A stretch of DNA of 56,840 nt, taken from IMG/VR virus record IMGVR_UViG_3300037189_011039, positions 1-56,840 of that record; one strand, given 5' to 3'. The stretch's first letter is position 1. Each line of letters begins with the position of its first letter. The notes beneath the pieces are model-generated. The model searched no databases. It had not been told where the DNA came from and worked only from the letters and a program-made list of their open reading frames with translations. Positions 15,872-25,430 of this stretch are shown here, piece after piece. The stretch is from a virus. The translations under genes were made by a program, and so were the position numbers.

Positions 15872-17938
15872 GTGGGTATTTATAATACATTTAATTTTGG
15901 TGACGGTACCCTTTATGGTAACCAATCTAAACTAGCGTACTCTTCTACACCATTTGTGGCTACAGCAATTGGTAACTTTAATGTAAATGGAGTTTCTAGA
16001 CCAAAAGTTGAGCTGAGTTGGAATAACCCTCAAGGAACTATTTTAGGGTTTAGGATTGTTCGCAATCAAAATGGATTTGCGGAACATGAAGAAGATGGTC
16101 ACATCATTCTTGAAACATTTTCTCCAACGTTACCTACTTCAACAGTTATTTATGACCAAATGTTTAACGTCCCTTTGATTGAAGGGAAGTATGCTTATTA
16201 CACCATTTGGGTATTGCTTGCTGACAAATCCTGGTATTTATCAGCTAGTGATGTTATTTTAATTCCAAAATCACATAATGTTGTTTCTCCAGAAGGAGTA
16301 GAGCTAGTTAGCTCTGAAGACAAATTTGTAGGATTGCTACCTAGAGCATTTACTTCTCAACAAGGAAGTAACTTAGATGAATTAGATAAAAACTCAGACT
16401 TATACAAGTTTTTAGGCGGCTTTGCGTACACGCTAGATGAGATTTTGACTTTTGCTGATTTAACTATTGCTACTCGCAGTGCACAAAACATTAACCCAAA
16501 TTTCACATCAGTAATAGCCAACCAATTTGGATTACCTAACTTTGCTGAGTTAAATCTAAAAACTCAACAACGCTTAATTCAGCAAGCCATTTACATGTAC
16601 CAGCATAAAGGCACTGTTCAAGGACTGAACACGTTCATTGAAACAATCACTGGTTATGCACCTACTATCACAATTTCCCCAAATTTAATAAACAGCTCAC
16701 AAGACAGCTCATTCTATTCAACTAGTGGTAACTGGATTGCAAGTGCATCAGCAGCATTAAGCTCAGTTAGTAACGTAGCATTAACTGCTGCTGAGCCCTA
16801 TGCTGTAGATAAAGTTTATTGCGGAAAAATTATAACCAGCGCAACTAACCAAACCATTTCTTTAGGAAACTCTACTCCAGTATTTAATGGTGTAGCTGTA
16901 ACTGAAGGAGTTAGCTACCAACTTTCTTACTACGTCAATGCTACTGCAACGGGTGGTTCCATCACTCCTACAATCACTTGGTATGACTATACAGGCACTG
17001 CTATTGGTAGCCCAAGTACAGGAACGTCTAACTCGGTAACTACAAGTTGGGGTCGTAAAACATTCATAGCAACCGCACCTACAGGTGCACGTTTCATGGG
17101 TTTGACATTTACTTTTTCTGCTGCAAAAACCTACTATTTAGACATGATTCAGTTTGCTGATTCAAGTGACTCAAGGTCAGCAGTTTATTACCCAGCTAAT
17201 GGTACTCTAGTTTATTTAGCTCCAAGTAAAATAAATTACCTTGAAAATCCGTCATTTGCTTCAAATGGGGACGAAGACTCAGATTGGGTAGTTGTAGGTG
17301 GAACTACAGACTACAGCCTCACAACAACTGTTCCAGGTGTTTTAGACGGCTCTCACATGCTGCATGTCACAACTAGTGGCTCTACACCATTCTCAATGAC
17401 TTGCCACACTGATGTAGTAAAATCTGGAGCGTATTACACTTTCTCAGTATATGCAAAAACAGGTAGCGGAACAGCAGAACTTTCATTCTCAATAACTGCT
17501 CGTGACTCTTCTACTAATGTAATAGTAAACCTAAATGGTGCTGACGTAACTACTACTGTTACTCCTATTCCAAACGTAAACAGTACATGGAGCAGATACC
17601 AAGTCTCAGTATTTGTGCCTCCATACAATGGTTCTTTATACCTAAATGGAGTAGTTAGTAACTCAACTGCACAAACTGGTGCACTCTATTTTGATGCTGC
17701 ACAAATTGAGCAAGGTTACGCTGCAACTGATTATTTTGACGGTGACTATGTAAACCGTGGTGCAGCTTGGGTAAGCACACCAAATGATTCAGAGTCAATT
17801 GCTTATCCTCAAAAAACTTTTAGGCTTAATCTATTAAAAAACAACATTAATGATTTCTTGCCTATCAATACCCCATACATAGTGACTACTGGTTACGATA
17901 CTTTATCTACAATCGAATTCTTAGGATTTTCATCCTAA
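15872..17938 (+). CDS. gpI-like baseplate protein fused to adhesion beta-sandwiches
   Basis: 688 residues, GTG start. An FN3-like segment (about residues 30-125) is followed by a gpI-like core ('DKNSDLYKFLGGFAYTLDEI...YMYQHKGTVQGLNTFIETITG', about 165-270). Two beta-sandwich domains of carbohydrate-binding style follow (about 270-425 and 440-640): each has the 'N..ENPSFASNG..W' opening or the closing 'ALYFDAAQIEQG' pattern. In P2-like tails gpI attaches fibres to the wedge. Here the receptor-binding domains seem to be part of the wedge attachment protein itself. Domain assignments are by pattern only. Confidence 0.7.
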   Translation: MGIYNTFNFGDGTLYGNQSKLAYSSTPFVATAIGNFNVNGVSRPKVELSWNNPQGTILGFRIVRNQNGFAEHEEDGHIILETFSPTLPTSTVIYDQMFNVPLIEGKYAYYTIWVLLADKSWYLSASDVILIPKSHNVVSPEGVELVSSEDKFVGLLPRAFTSQQGSNLDELDKNSDLYKFLGGFAYTLDEILTFADLTIATRSAQNINPNFTSVIANQFGLPNFAELNLKTQQRLIQQAIYMYQHKGTVQGLNTFIETITGYAPTITISPNLINSSQDSSFYSTSGNWIASASAALSSVSNVALTAAEPYAVDKVYCGKIITSATNQTISLGNSTPVFNGVAVTEGVSYQLSYYVNATATGGSITPTITWYDYTGTAIGSPSTGTSNSVTTSWGRKTFIATAPTGARFMGLTFTFSAAKTYYLDMIQFADSSDSRSAVYYPANGTLVYLAPSKINYLENPSFASNGDEDSDWVVVGGTTDYSLTTTVPGVLDGSHMLHVTTSGSTPFSMTCHTDVVKSGAYYTFSVYAKTGSGTAELSFSITARDSSTNVIVNLNGADVTTTVTPIPNVNSTWSRYQVSVFVPPYNGSLYLNGVVSNSTAQTGALYFDAAQIEQGYAATDYFDGDYVNRGAAWVSTPNDSESIAYPQKTFRLNLLKNNINDFLPINTPYIVTTGYDTLSTIEFLGFSS

Positions 17939-17947
17939 GATAGTAGC

Positions 17948-18205
17948 ATGGACTACTTAATCGATGCGCTGCTTGTTGGAGCGGCAACTTACTATTCCAC
18001 GGAACTCATACTTGCTCCATGGAACTCTTCTCGTCTAGTAAAAACACTAGTTGACCTTGTACTATCTGGTACAGGTGGATATTTTATTTACCCTCATAAT
18101 CCTTTGGGTATTGCTGCATTTTTAACTGGCAATCTCATTTCCTCGGTTGTGCGTTTGACTATTGATGCTGTAACATCAAAGCCTCGTGTATTAAATCGTA
18201 GGTAA
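17948..18205 (+). CDS. Small membrane protein, two predicted spans
   Basis: 85 residues with hydrophobic segments at about 5-22 and 50-70 and a basic C-terminus. Last gene of the tail operon. Size and topology would fit a holin, but no endolysin gene is adjacent, so this is only a possibility. No family recognised. Confidence 0.5.
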   Translation: MDYLIDALLVGAATYYSTELILAPWNSSRLVKTLVDLVLSGTGGYFIYPHNPLGIAAFLTGNLISSVVRLTIDAVTSKPRVLNRR

Positions 18206-18211
18206 AGGGAA

Positions 18212-19183
18212 ATGAATAAAGAAGACGCAAAAGAACTACTTGAGTTAGAAGATAGCGCACTACGACTGTTCTTAGTTCTTAGGACTAAGTTAGACCGTTG
18301 GAATGAAGTAAATGCAAGTATGGAAGACCTAGAGGAACTCTCAGGTCTAAGTCGTAGTACTTTAAACCGTTCCTTGAAGGTTCTTACTGAAAAAGGCTTT
18401 GTTTCTGTGGACCGAACCAAGCGCAATTTTGGCATGCTCCATTTCAATCGCTATAAACTTTTACGATGTGTCACCAATGAAACATCGGTGGTAGAAATCG
18501 TTAAAAAGGAAGTTTCACCACGTGTCACTGCTGACACATCAACAGACTCTTTAAATAGCTTAAATAAGTTAATTACAGTTAATAAACTAAATACTTCGTA
18601 TTTAGTTAGCAGCTCCGCTGCTGAAACATCAAAGGACAAGAAGATGGTTAATCGTTGGTCGGAAGATGATGACAGCGCTGGTGGCTTTGGTCGATTCGAA
18701 GAGGAAGTTCCAGTAGCAGGAAAAAAGATTCCTAAGAAACCTCATACTCGTCACCTTCGTCCTCAGAACGAATGGACTGGCGCAGATGTAGCTGCAGAGT
18801 TTGCAAAGCGTATCTATGAGAAGATTCCTGGAATTCCAAACATTGTGAATGCTATGGAGTTAGCTATTTTGCTAAATAAAAACCGCAAGCAATTTGGAGT
18901 AACCGCAGAGCAAGAGATGATTATCCTCGAACAGTTCTTTGATGATGAGCGCAACATTAACCGTTTGAAAGCTAGTCCATTCAAGTCACACCTACGGTTT
19001 GTTACTGCAATTACTCAAAACTTGGGTAAAGTCAAGGATGAGCTGGAGTACGCAAAACCAGCAGCACTTGACAGTAATCTTCCAAGCAAGTATCTTTATG
19101 CTTCAGACGGATTAAAATTTGATAACACTATTGCAGGGCGTGCAGCAATGGCTCGTTATGAAACTAAACTAAAGGGAAAATAA
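18212..19183 (+). CDS. Winged-helix replication initiator-like protein
   Basis: 323 residues. A winged-helix domain spans about residues 10-85: 'DALRLFLVLRTKLDRWNEVNASMEDLEELSGLSRSTLNRSLKVLTEKGFVSVDR' layout (helix-turn-helix 'LEELSGLSRSTLNRSLKVL'). A variable linker follows, then a helical C-terminal domain. This matches the architecture of phage initiators and helicase loaders that bind the origin. It is directly upstream of an AAA+ loader gene and shares its stop with that start (TAATG). A role in opening the origin and recruiting the loader is inference. Confidence 0.65.
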   Translation: MNKEDAKELLELEDSALRLFLVLRTKLDRWNEVNASMEDLEELSGLSRSTLNRSLKVLTEKGFVSVDRTKRNFGMLHFNRYKLLRCVTNETSVVEIVKKEVSPRVTADTSTDSLNSLNKLITVNKLNTSYLVSSSAAETSKDKKMVNRWSEDDDSAGGFGRFEEEVPVAGKKIPKKPHTRHLRPQNEWTGADVAAEFAKRIYEKIPGIPNIVNAMELAILLNKNRKQFGVTAEQEMIILEQFFDDERNINRLKASPFKSHLRFVTAITQNLGKVKDELEYAKPAALDSNLPSKYLYASDGLKFDNTIAGRAAMARYETKLKGK

Positions 19184-19914
19184 TGTACGGAGCATCAGAA
19201 CTAACTTTTTTAAAGCGACACTGGATTACTAAAAACTCAAACATTCCACGACGTTTTTTTGGGTATGAGCCAGCAGACATTGTAGAAAAGACAGGGAGCT
19301 TTTCTCCGCTTATTGAGCTTTGGCTTGAGAATGTCTTAGAGGGAAATAACATTAAGGCTATTGGTGGTTTAGGGACCACTGGAGTAGGTTTGCTTTTTGA
19401 TGGTGCCCCAGGTTTAGGAAAAACTACTCATGCTGTAGTGACCGCTATGGAATTTGTTCGCCGTCTTCCTAATGACCCTATTCAAGCACGTAACTTGCTA
19501 AACATTTCAGCTAAAAACTATGGCAATAACATGCGCCCAATTTATTACATGACTTTTCCAGAGTTTCTATCTCGCAAGAAAGCTATGTTTGAAGCTGACC
19601 CTGAAACCAAAGCAGAAATGCACTTGGAAATGGAAGGCTTTCATGGTCGTGCCTCTACAGAGTTCGACCACCTAAATGTTCGTCTGCTTATTTTAGATGA
19701 CTTGGGTAAAGAGTACGGCTCAGAGTACAACGACAGCTCATTTGATGAGATTCTTCGTTCACGCTATGACAAGGCTTTACCAACTATAATCACTACTAAC
19801 GTCCCTCGTGAAAAATGGGCGAAACAGTACAGTGAAGCAATGGGTAGTTTTGCTCATGAAGCTTTTCAACAGATTGAAATCTTAGGAAAAGACCTTCGTA
19901 AAGCTTCTGAATAA
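19183..19914 (+). CDS. DnaC/IstB-like AAA+ helicase loader
   Basis: 243 residues. Walker A is GAPGLGKTT (about 74-82); Walker B is LLILDDLGKE (D172, D173); sensor 1 is 'PTIITTNVPREKW'. This order and the 'TNVP' motif are typical of DnaC-like loaders that open the DnaB ring. Two genes downstream lies the DnaB-like helicase it would load. Confidence 0.88.
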   Translation: MYGASELTFLKRHWITKNSNIPRRFFGYEPADIVEKTGSFSPLIELWLENVLEGNNIKAIGGLGTTGVGLLFDGAPGLGKTTHAVVTAMEFVRRLPNDPIQARNLLNISAKNYGNNMRPIYYMTFPEFLSRKKAMFEADPETKAEMHLEMEGFHGRASTEFDHLNVRLLILDDLGKEYGSEYNDSSFDEILRSRYDKALPTIITTNVPREKWAKQYSEAMGSFAHEAFQQIEILGKDLRKASE

Positions 19915-19929
19915 CACTTAGGAGTGATT

Positions 19930-20220
19930 ATGGAGATTGAATGGCGTACCGTTCAAATGTTTTTGGGCGATGAAGGCGTATCTGAAGTTTCCGTTGACTC
20001 TGAAGACCCAACAAAGATTCGTTGTTCTTGCACAGTTTTTCAAAAAAATGCTAGGTGTAAACACTCAAAGTTTATGCGAGACAAGTTTCAAACTCGTCAA
20101 GAAGCAGTGCAAATTAAAATTCCAGATAATGTAAGCGATGAAGAGCTAGAACAAGCTTTTAAAGATACTCAATCTTTTAGGGATTTTGTGATTAAATACG
20201 GAAAGGTTTTGGTGTTGTAA
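19930..20220 (+). CDS. Small SWIM-type zinc-finger protein
   Basis: 96 residues. ATG 19930 was chosen because TAGGAG (19919-19924) is spaced correctly for it, whereas an in-frame GTG at 19924 overlaps that site. Residues ~33-50 show C-x-C-x8-C-x-H (CSCTVFQKNARCKHSKFM), the SWIM metal-binding pattern. SWIM domains bind DNA or proteins. Placed between helicase loader and helicase, so probably a replication accessory factor. Confidence 0.65.
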   Translation: MEIEWRTVQMFLGDEGVSEVSVDSEDPTKIRCSCTVFQKNARCKHSKFMRDKFQTRQEAVQIKIPDNVSDEELEQAFKDTQSFRDFVIKYGKVLVL

Positions 20221-20636
20221 TGCAAGGTGGAGACATCTCAAATGAAACACCGCCACGTATTATTGTTGTAGTAGATGTTGTAACAGAGTCCGAACTTGTA
20301 GATGAACGTAAACTACTTCGAAGTTCTACGGAGCGTAAACTACTTGGTATAAACCGTGTTGCTTTATCTCAACTATGGAACCTATCCAATAAGTATGGAC
20401 TTTCTGTTGAACTTGCAGGATTTGCCAATGAGCAATGGACTGAAAAAATTTTAGAAAACTTAATAGACAAACTAGAACGAAGGGGTGCAAACCCTTTCAA
20501 CTATTATGAGCTTTACTCAGACATTGAGGATTTTATTAGCGATTTGCCGTATCGACCAAACCTAAAAGGTGTGATAGATTTACGAGAGCGAGTTGCAAGA
20601 TATGGTTCTTGGGGTTTAGAACTAAACAACTTATAG
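20220..20636 (+). CDS. Unknown protein in the primosome operon
   Basis: 138 residues. 'RIIVVVDVVTESELVDERK' followed by 'LWNLSNKYGLSVELAGFANEQW' gives a Rossmann-like beta-alpha outline reminiscent of HAD-type proteins, but the DxD catalytic motif is missing. No confident family. It is coupled to the SWIM gene by TAATG and precedes the DnaB gene. Confidence 0.5.
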   Translation: MQGGDISNETPPRIIVVVDVVTESELVDERKLLRSSTERKLLGINRVALSQLWNLSNKYGLSVELAGFANEQWTEKILENLIDKLERRGANPFNYYELYSDIEDFISDLPYRPNLKGVIDLRERVARYGSWGLELNNL

Positions 20637-20657
20637 AAATACGAAAAGGGAAAATAA

Positions 20658-21923
20658 ATGGCACTAGATAACGAACACCGTCTCCTTAGTAAGGTCATTC
20701 GTGACCGTGAGATTATCCCAGTTATTGAAAATGGAATCAAAGAAGACTGGTTTGTAGACGCAGACCTTCGCCGTATCTGGGCTTTTATTCGTGACCACTA
20801 CGCTAAGTATCGGGTAGTACCAACTCCTGAAACTATCAAGGATAACTTCCCTAACTTCAAGATGTACAACATCGAAGAGTCACTTGATTATCTAATCGAT
20901 ACCATGGTTACGTTTCGCCGTAACATGCTGACTCGTAATGGCATTCAAGATGTAATGACTAAGATGAGCGCCAATGACCATGAGGCTGCTTTAGGTGAAA
21001 TGAGTAAAACCATTTCATTGGTACAAGCCCAAGGTGTCATGGGAACTACTCACGTAGACTTGACCGATGACCCATCCAAGCGTATTGAAGAGTATGAAAA
21101 CATGGGTGCCCACGATTTGCTGGGGATTCCTACTGGATTTAAAGCTATTGATGAAGCAACTGCTGGGCTACAAGGCGGTCAGTTAATTACATTGATTGCA
21201 CCGCCAAAGACTGGTAAGTCACAGATTGGTTTGCAGACCGCTATCAATGTTCATGAAGCTGGTTACACGACTTTGTTCCAGTCTTTTGAGATGAACAACC
21301 GTGAGCAGACACAGCGTCACGATGTTATGCGAGCACACCTAAACTCTACTAATCTGCGTTTAGGTAAGTTAAACAGTGACGAAAAGTATCGTCTTGAAAT
21401 GATGGCTGCTCGCACCGCTAAGATGAAACCATTCCACTTGGTTGATGCTGTTAATGGACTAACTATCGATGCTTTGATGGCAAAAGCCGAGCAACTAAAC
21501 CCAGATGTGTTGTTTATTGACGGTGTTTACCTCATGCTTGACCAAGTAACTGGAGAAGCTAACACTCCACAAGCATTGACCAACATTACTCGTGGATTAA
21601 AACGTGTAGCGCAGCGTTTAGACATCCCAGTTATTATTACTACTCAAACTCTTCTTTGGAAGATGAAGGGCAACAAAGTTTCTGCGGATTCAATTGGTTA
21701 CTCTTCTTCCTTTTTTCAAGACTCAGATGTGATTCTTGGTCTTGAGCCAATTGATAATGAAGAGCAGCTTCGCACACTGCGAGTTGTACAGGCTCGTAAC
21801 TGTGGTCCAGTAGAGACTACTATTACTTGGCGTTGGGATACTGGTTGTTTTCACGATGAAGAGCAAGACACCAAATGCAAGATGTGTACACCGTTTAACA
21901 CTTACGCATCTGGTGGTTGGTAA
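20658..21923 (+). CDS. DnaB-like replicative helicase
   Basis: 421 residues. N-terminal helical domain to about 135, then a RecA-like ATPase. Walker A is APPKTGKS (about 181-188); 'LLGIPTGFKAIDEATAGLQGGQL' is the standard DnaB entry, and 'PDVLFIDGVYLM' is Walker B. It unwinds the fork as a hexamer and acts with the loader upstream and primase downstream. The C-terminal tail contains four Cys (near 'EDTKCKMCTPF'), an addition not usual in DnaB. Confidence 0.92.
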   Translation: MALDNEHRLLSKVIRDREIIPVIENGIKEDWFVDADLRRIWAFIRDHYAKYRVVPTPETIKDNFPNFKMYNIEESLDYLIDTMVTFRRNMLTRNGIQDVMTKMSANDHEAALGEMSKTISLVQAQGVMGTTHVDLTDDPSKRIEEYENMGAHDLLGIPTGFKAIDEATAGLQGGQLITLIAPPKTGKSQIGLQTAINVHEAGYTTLFQSFEMNNREQTQRHDVMRAHLNSTNLRLGKLNSDEKYRLEMMAARTAKMKPFHLVDAVNGLTIDALMAKAEQLNPDVLFIDGVYLMLDQVTGEANTPQALTNITRGLKRVAQRLDIPVIITTQTLLWKMKGNKVSADSIGYSSSFFQDSDVILGLEPIDNEEQLRTLRVVQARNCGPVETTITWRWDTGCFHDEEQDTKCKMCTPFNTYASGGW

Positions 21924-21925
21924 AC

Positions 21926-22921
21926 ATGCACATCCAATTTGATGTAGTTACCGCCCTAGATGCGATGGGTCTTGACTACGACTCACGTGGGGATGAGGCA
22001 AACGCATTATGCCCAATGCATTACGAGCGCACAGGTAAAGTAGATAACTCGCCATCATGGTGGATTAATCTTTCTACTGGCATGCACACTTGTTTTTCCT
22101 GCCACTACAAAGGGAACTTACTTCAGTTAGTTTGTGATGTTAAAGAGTTTTACATTACAACTTGGGGTGTTGACAAAGCATATGACTACGAAGCTGCTAA
22201 AGAATGGCTAAAGCTAGCAGCTGATGTGACTGTAGAGCAGCTCATGGGTATGCTTGACGAACTTCCTAACTACATTCATAGTTTGCCTAAGCCAATTGAA
22301 ATGTCAGAAGCTCGTTTGGCAGTATACGTTGACCCACCACAAGATGCTTTAGTTGGTCGTAACATTACTGCAGACTCAGCAAAAGAATATGGGGTTCAAT
22401 GGGATGCAGTGAAGCGTGCTTGGATTTTACCTTTACGTGAACCGCACTTCAATAAGCTATTGGGTTGGCAAGAAAAAGGAACTGTAGACCGAACCTTTAT
22501 GAACCGTCCATCAGGACTTTCAAAATCAAAAACTCTTTTCGGAGTAAACGTTCAAAAAGAAGATGTAGCTATTGTTGTTGAATCTCCTCTTGACTGCCTT
22601 CGGCTACATTCAGCAGGGGTTTCTGGTGCTGTTGCTATTTGTGGTTCAGCAGTGTCAGAGGAACAGATTAAACTTCTCAGGTATTCTTCAAAAATTATTT
22701 GTGCTTTTGATAACCCAAACGTAGACAATGCAGGTAAAAAAGCAAGCAAAGAAATGTTGGTTTGGGGACGCAAATACGGACTAAACTTGTGGTTTTTCAA
22801 CTATGGTGATAGTGGAAAGAAAGACCCTGGAGACATGTCCGATGCAGAAATTCTCTGGGGCTTAGAAAACGCTAAGTCTGCACTATACGGAGAAGCCGCT
22901 TATGTTCAAGGGAACCCTTAA
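21926..22921 (+). CDS. DNA primase (CHC2 zinc ribbon plus TOPRIM)
   Basis: 331 residues from ATG 21926; an in-frame start at 21917 would overlap the helicase. C29-P-M-H32 and C56-x2-C59 form the CHC2-type zinc ribbon. The TOPRIM core has 'VVESPLDCLRL' (Glu near 217) and 'ICAFDNPNVDNAG' (Asp near 262). No helicase domain is fused, so it works with the DnaB-like protein encoded just before it. Its end overlaps the next gene by 20 bases. Confidence 0.9.
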   Translation: MHIQFDVVTALDAMGLDYDSRGDEANALCPMHYERTGKVDNSPSWWINLSTGMHTCFSCHYKGNLLQLVCDVKEFYITTWGVDKAYDYEAAKEWLKLAADVTVEQLMGMLDELPNYIHSLPKPIEMSEARLAVYVDPPQDALVGRNITADSAKEYGVQWDAVKRAWILPLREPHFNKLLGWQEKGTVDRTFMNRPSGLSKSKTLFGVNVQKEDVAIVVESPLDCLRLHSAGVSGAVAICGSAVSEEQIKLLRYSSKIICAFDNPNVDNAGKKASKEMLVWGRKYGLNLWFFNYGDSGKKDPGDMSDAEILWGLENAKSALYGEAAYVQGNP

Positions 22922-24470
22922 GCCGTATCAGGTTGAAGCTGTCGAAAAGATGGTGGATAAAAAACGCATTCTAGTTGCGTATGAAATGGGTCTTGGCAAA
23001 ACTCCAATGACAATTGCCTCCATTGAAACTCTCAGAGAGCAAGGACAAATAACCAAGCCTGTCCTTGTTCTTTGTTTGGCATCTCTTAAGTATCAGTGGA
23101 AAAAAGAAGTTGAAAAGTTTACAGACAGAACTGCAATCGTAATTGATGGAACTTCCACGCAAAGAGCGAAGCTATATGCTGAAGCCACTACTTACGACTA
23201 TGTAGTCATGAACTATGAGCAAGTAGTAAACGACTGGGATACTTTAACCACTTTTGTTTTTGATGCCATCATCTGTGATGAAGCCACAGCTATTAAAGGA
23301 TTTAAAGCTAAAAGAGCTAAGAAAGTTAAAGAGTTAGCCAAACATATCTCTATAAAGTTTGCTCTTACAGGTACTCCCATTGAAAACGGTAGACCTGAAG
23401 AAATCTTTTCTATCATGCAGTTCGTAGACTCCAAGGTACTTGGAAGATTTGACCTATTTGATAAAACCTTTATTGTTCGTAACCACTTTGGTGGTGTACA
23501 AAGATATAGAAACCTTCAAGTATTAAATGAAACTTTAGCTGAATACACAGTTCGTAAATCACAAACCGACGAAGATGTAAAACCATATTTGCCAGACGCA
23601 GTATACAGAGAGCCACTTATAGTGAAACTAGATGGTGCTAGCAAAAAGTTATACGACTACATTGCTGCTGACTTACTAGAGTTACTTAGAGATGCTAGTG
23701 ACACCTTTGGTAGTGGGTTTAACTTAGCTGCTCACTACGGTCAAGCTAATACCCCTGGTGACCCCGCAAATCAACTCAGAGGTGAGGTTATGTCACGTAT
23801 CTCTGCTTTAAGAATGCTTTGCTCTAGCCCAAATGTTTTAAAGACTAGTTATACAAACTTTGATAACCACACAGGTAAGGGAAGTGCGTATGTCCACTCC
23901 TTAGGAGATTTATTGCATGGCATTTCAAAAACACCTAAGCTAGATTCTGCAATCAAATATCTAGAGGAGCACTTAGACATCGATGATACCTACAAAGCCG
24001 TTGTCTTCACGTCATATCTGGATTCTGTTGCAGAGATTGTGGAAAGACTCAATACAAAGGGCTACGGAGCAGTTGCCTACACAGGAGAAATGAATGCTGT
24101 CAAAAAAGAGGATGCCAAAGTTAAATTTCAAACTCGCAGTCATATCAGGGTACTTGTCAGTTCTGATGCTGGAGGTTATGGTGTTGATTTACCTCAGGCA
24201 AATCTGCTACTAAACTATGACCAACCATGGTCAGCTGGTCTTGCAGTACAACGTAACGGTAGGATTAATCGTACTTCCAGTACATGGCAAACCATCACAA
24301 TTCAAGACATCTTAGTAAAAGACTCTATTGAACAAAGACAATACGACATGCTCAGTCAAAAGAAGGATGTAGCGGGAGCCATTCTTGACGGTTTAAACAT
24401 CAATAAAGATGGCGGTGTTGACTTTACTGTAGGTTCATTGATAAGATTTATATCCAACGCACTTATTTAG
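22902..24470 (+). CDS. SNF2/superfamily 2 helicase
   Basis: 522 residues. Motif I EMGLGKTP (residues 28-35), motif II DEAT (126-129), motif III 'LTGTPIENG', and C-terminal motifs V/VI 'SSDAGGYGVDLPQANLLLNYDQPW' region and 'QRNGRINR'. Layout is that of phage SNF2-like helicases with replication or recombination roles (branch migration, remodelling). It starts inside the primase gene. Confidence 0.9.
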   Translation: MFKGTLKPYQVEAVEKMVDKKRILVAYEMGLGKTPMTIASIETLREQGQITKPVLVLCLASLKYQWKKEVEKFTDRTAIVIDGTSTQRAKLYAEATTYDYVVMNYEQVVNDWDTLTTFVFDAIICDEATAIKGFKAKRAKKVKELAKHISIKFALTGTPIENGRPEEIFSIMQFVDSKVLGRFDLFDKTFIVRNHFGGVQRYRNLQVLNETLAEYTVRKSQTDEDVKPYLPDAVYREPLIVKLDGASKKLYDYIAADLLELLRDASDTFGSGFNLAAHYGQANTPGDPANQLRGEVMSRISALRMLCSSPNVLKTSYTNFDNHTGKGSAYVHSLGDLLHGISKTPKLDSAIKYLEEHLDIDDTYKAVVFTSYLDSVAEIVERLNTKGYGAVAYTGEMNAVKKEDAKVKFQTRSHIRVLVSSDAGGYGVDLPQANLLLNYDQPWSAGLAVQRNGRINRTSSTWQTITIQDILVKDSIEQRQYDMLSQKKDVAGAILDGLNINKDGGVDFTVGSLIRFISNALI

Positions 24471-24480
24471 GGGTAAAAAA

Positions 24481-24924
24481 ATGGCAAATCTAATACCAGA
24501 AGACACAGACCGCTTCTTCAATCCAGATGACCTAGAGTCACAGGTTCGAGAGTATGCTCTCATTAAGAAGAGCATGGCAACTATGGAGCTCCGCTCAAAA
24601 GAGCTTCGTGACAAACTGTTCGAATACATTGAGGCTAATGGTGATGCTGAATCAGAAGTTTCAGTAAATCTTTACCTTGACAAAGAAATCGAAGGTTTAG
24701 CACGAATCCAAAAGCAGGGTCGTGTAACTCGCAAACTTAATGAAGAAGTTGCTGAGCAGATTATTGCTGAGACTGGCATTGGTGATGACGTGTATGAAAT
24801 GAAGCGTGTAATCAATGAAGATGCTCTTATGGCTTGTCTATACCAAGACAAGATTACTGAAGAGCAACTTGATGCAATGTTCCCACGTTCAATCACTTGG
24901 GCGCTAATAACAAAGAAGAATTAA
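24481..24924 (+). CDS. Unknown acidic helical protein in the replication operon
   Basis: 147 residues, largely helical with a likely coiled coil at residues 20-55 ('REYALIKKSMATMELRSKELRDKLFEYI'). Loosely reminiscent of the Gp157-type phage proteins found beside SSB genes, but the match is weak. Lies between helicase and a DNA-binding-like gene. Confidence 0.5.
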   Translation: MANLIPEDTDRFFNPDDLESQVREYALIKKSMATMELRSKELRDKLFEYIEANGDAESEVSVNLYLDKEIEGLARIQKQGRVTRKLNEEVAEQIIAETGIGDDVYEMKRVINEDALMACLYQDKITEEQLDAMFPRSITWALITKKN

Positions 24925-24927
24925 TTT

Positions 24928-25413
24928 ATGGCAGGCATTCGTAGCGAAGCTGACATCCTTCGTGCATTTGAAGGGTTAGATAAAGCTCCAGGTTCCAAGA
25001 AGGCACGGCGTGAACCCAGCGAGCTTGCTGCTAAAAGGAAGCAAAAATCTTTAGTAGAGTTAGAGAGTTGGGAAAATAACCCAATTGTTCGAACTTTCAA
25101 TGGCAAAGAAATTGAGCTTTACACAATTCAAGCTCTCGGACTTGCACTTGGGAAAGAAATCGTTACAATAAGATTATGGGAACGAAAAGGATACATTCCA
25201 ATCGCTCCTTACCGTCTAAGGTCTAAAAGCCTAAACGGTCAAAAAGTCAAAGGTAACCGTGTATACCCACGGGAAATCATTGAGATAACTGTTGAGGAGT
25301 TCTCACGGCGTGGACTTTTAGGGTCAGCACGTGTAGAATGGAATCAGCACCACGACTTGACAACCACTCTTCTAGAGCGTTGGAAAGACGTAACTAACCG
25401 AATAACCAACTAA
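24928..25413 (+). CDS. MerR-like helix-turn-helix protein
   Basis: 161 residues. The central block 'ELYTIQALGLALGKEIVTIRLWERKGYIPIAPYRL' is the MerR-type winged HTH pattern (helix, turn, 'xxLRxWExxGxIP'), followed by 'VYPREIIEITVEEFSRRGLL'. The N-terminal third is charged and Lys-rich. There is no dimerisation coiled coil or effector domain as in true MerR regulators. Probably binds DNA; possibly regulates the gene that follows. Confidence 0.6.
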   Translation: MAGIRSEADILRAFEGLDKAPGSKKARREPSELAAKRKQKSLVELESWENNPIVRTFNGKEIELYTIQALGLALGKEIVTIRLWERKGYIPIAPYRLRSKSLNGQKVKGNRVYPREIIEITVEEFSRRGLLGSARVEWNQHHDLTTTLLERWKDVTNRITN

Positions 25414-25430
25414 CCGAAAGAAGTCACGTT

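Noticed and set aside
17948-18205. Holin call
   Set aside because: Two membrane spans and size fit, but no endolysin is nearby and similar small membrane proteins have many roles.
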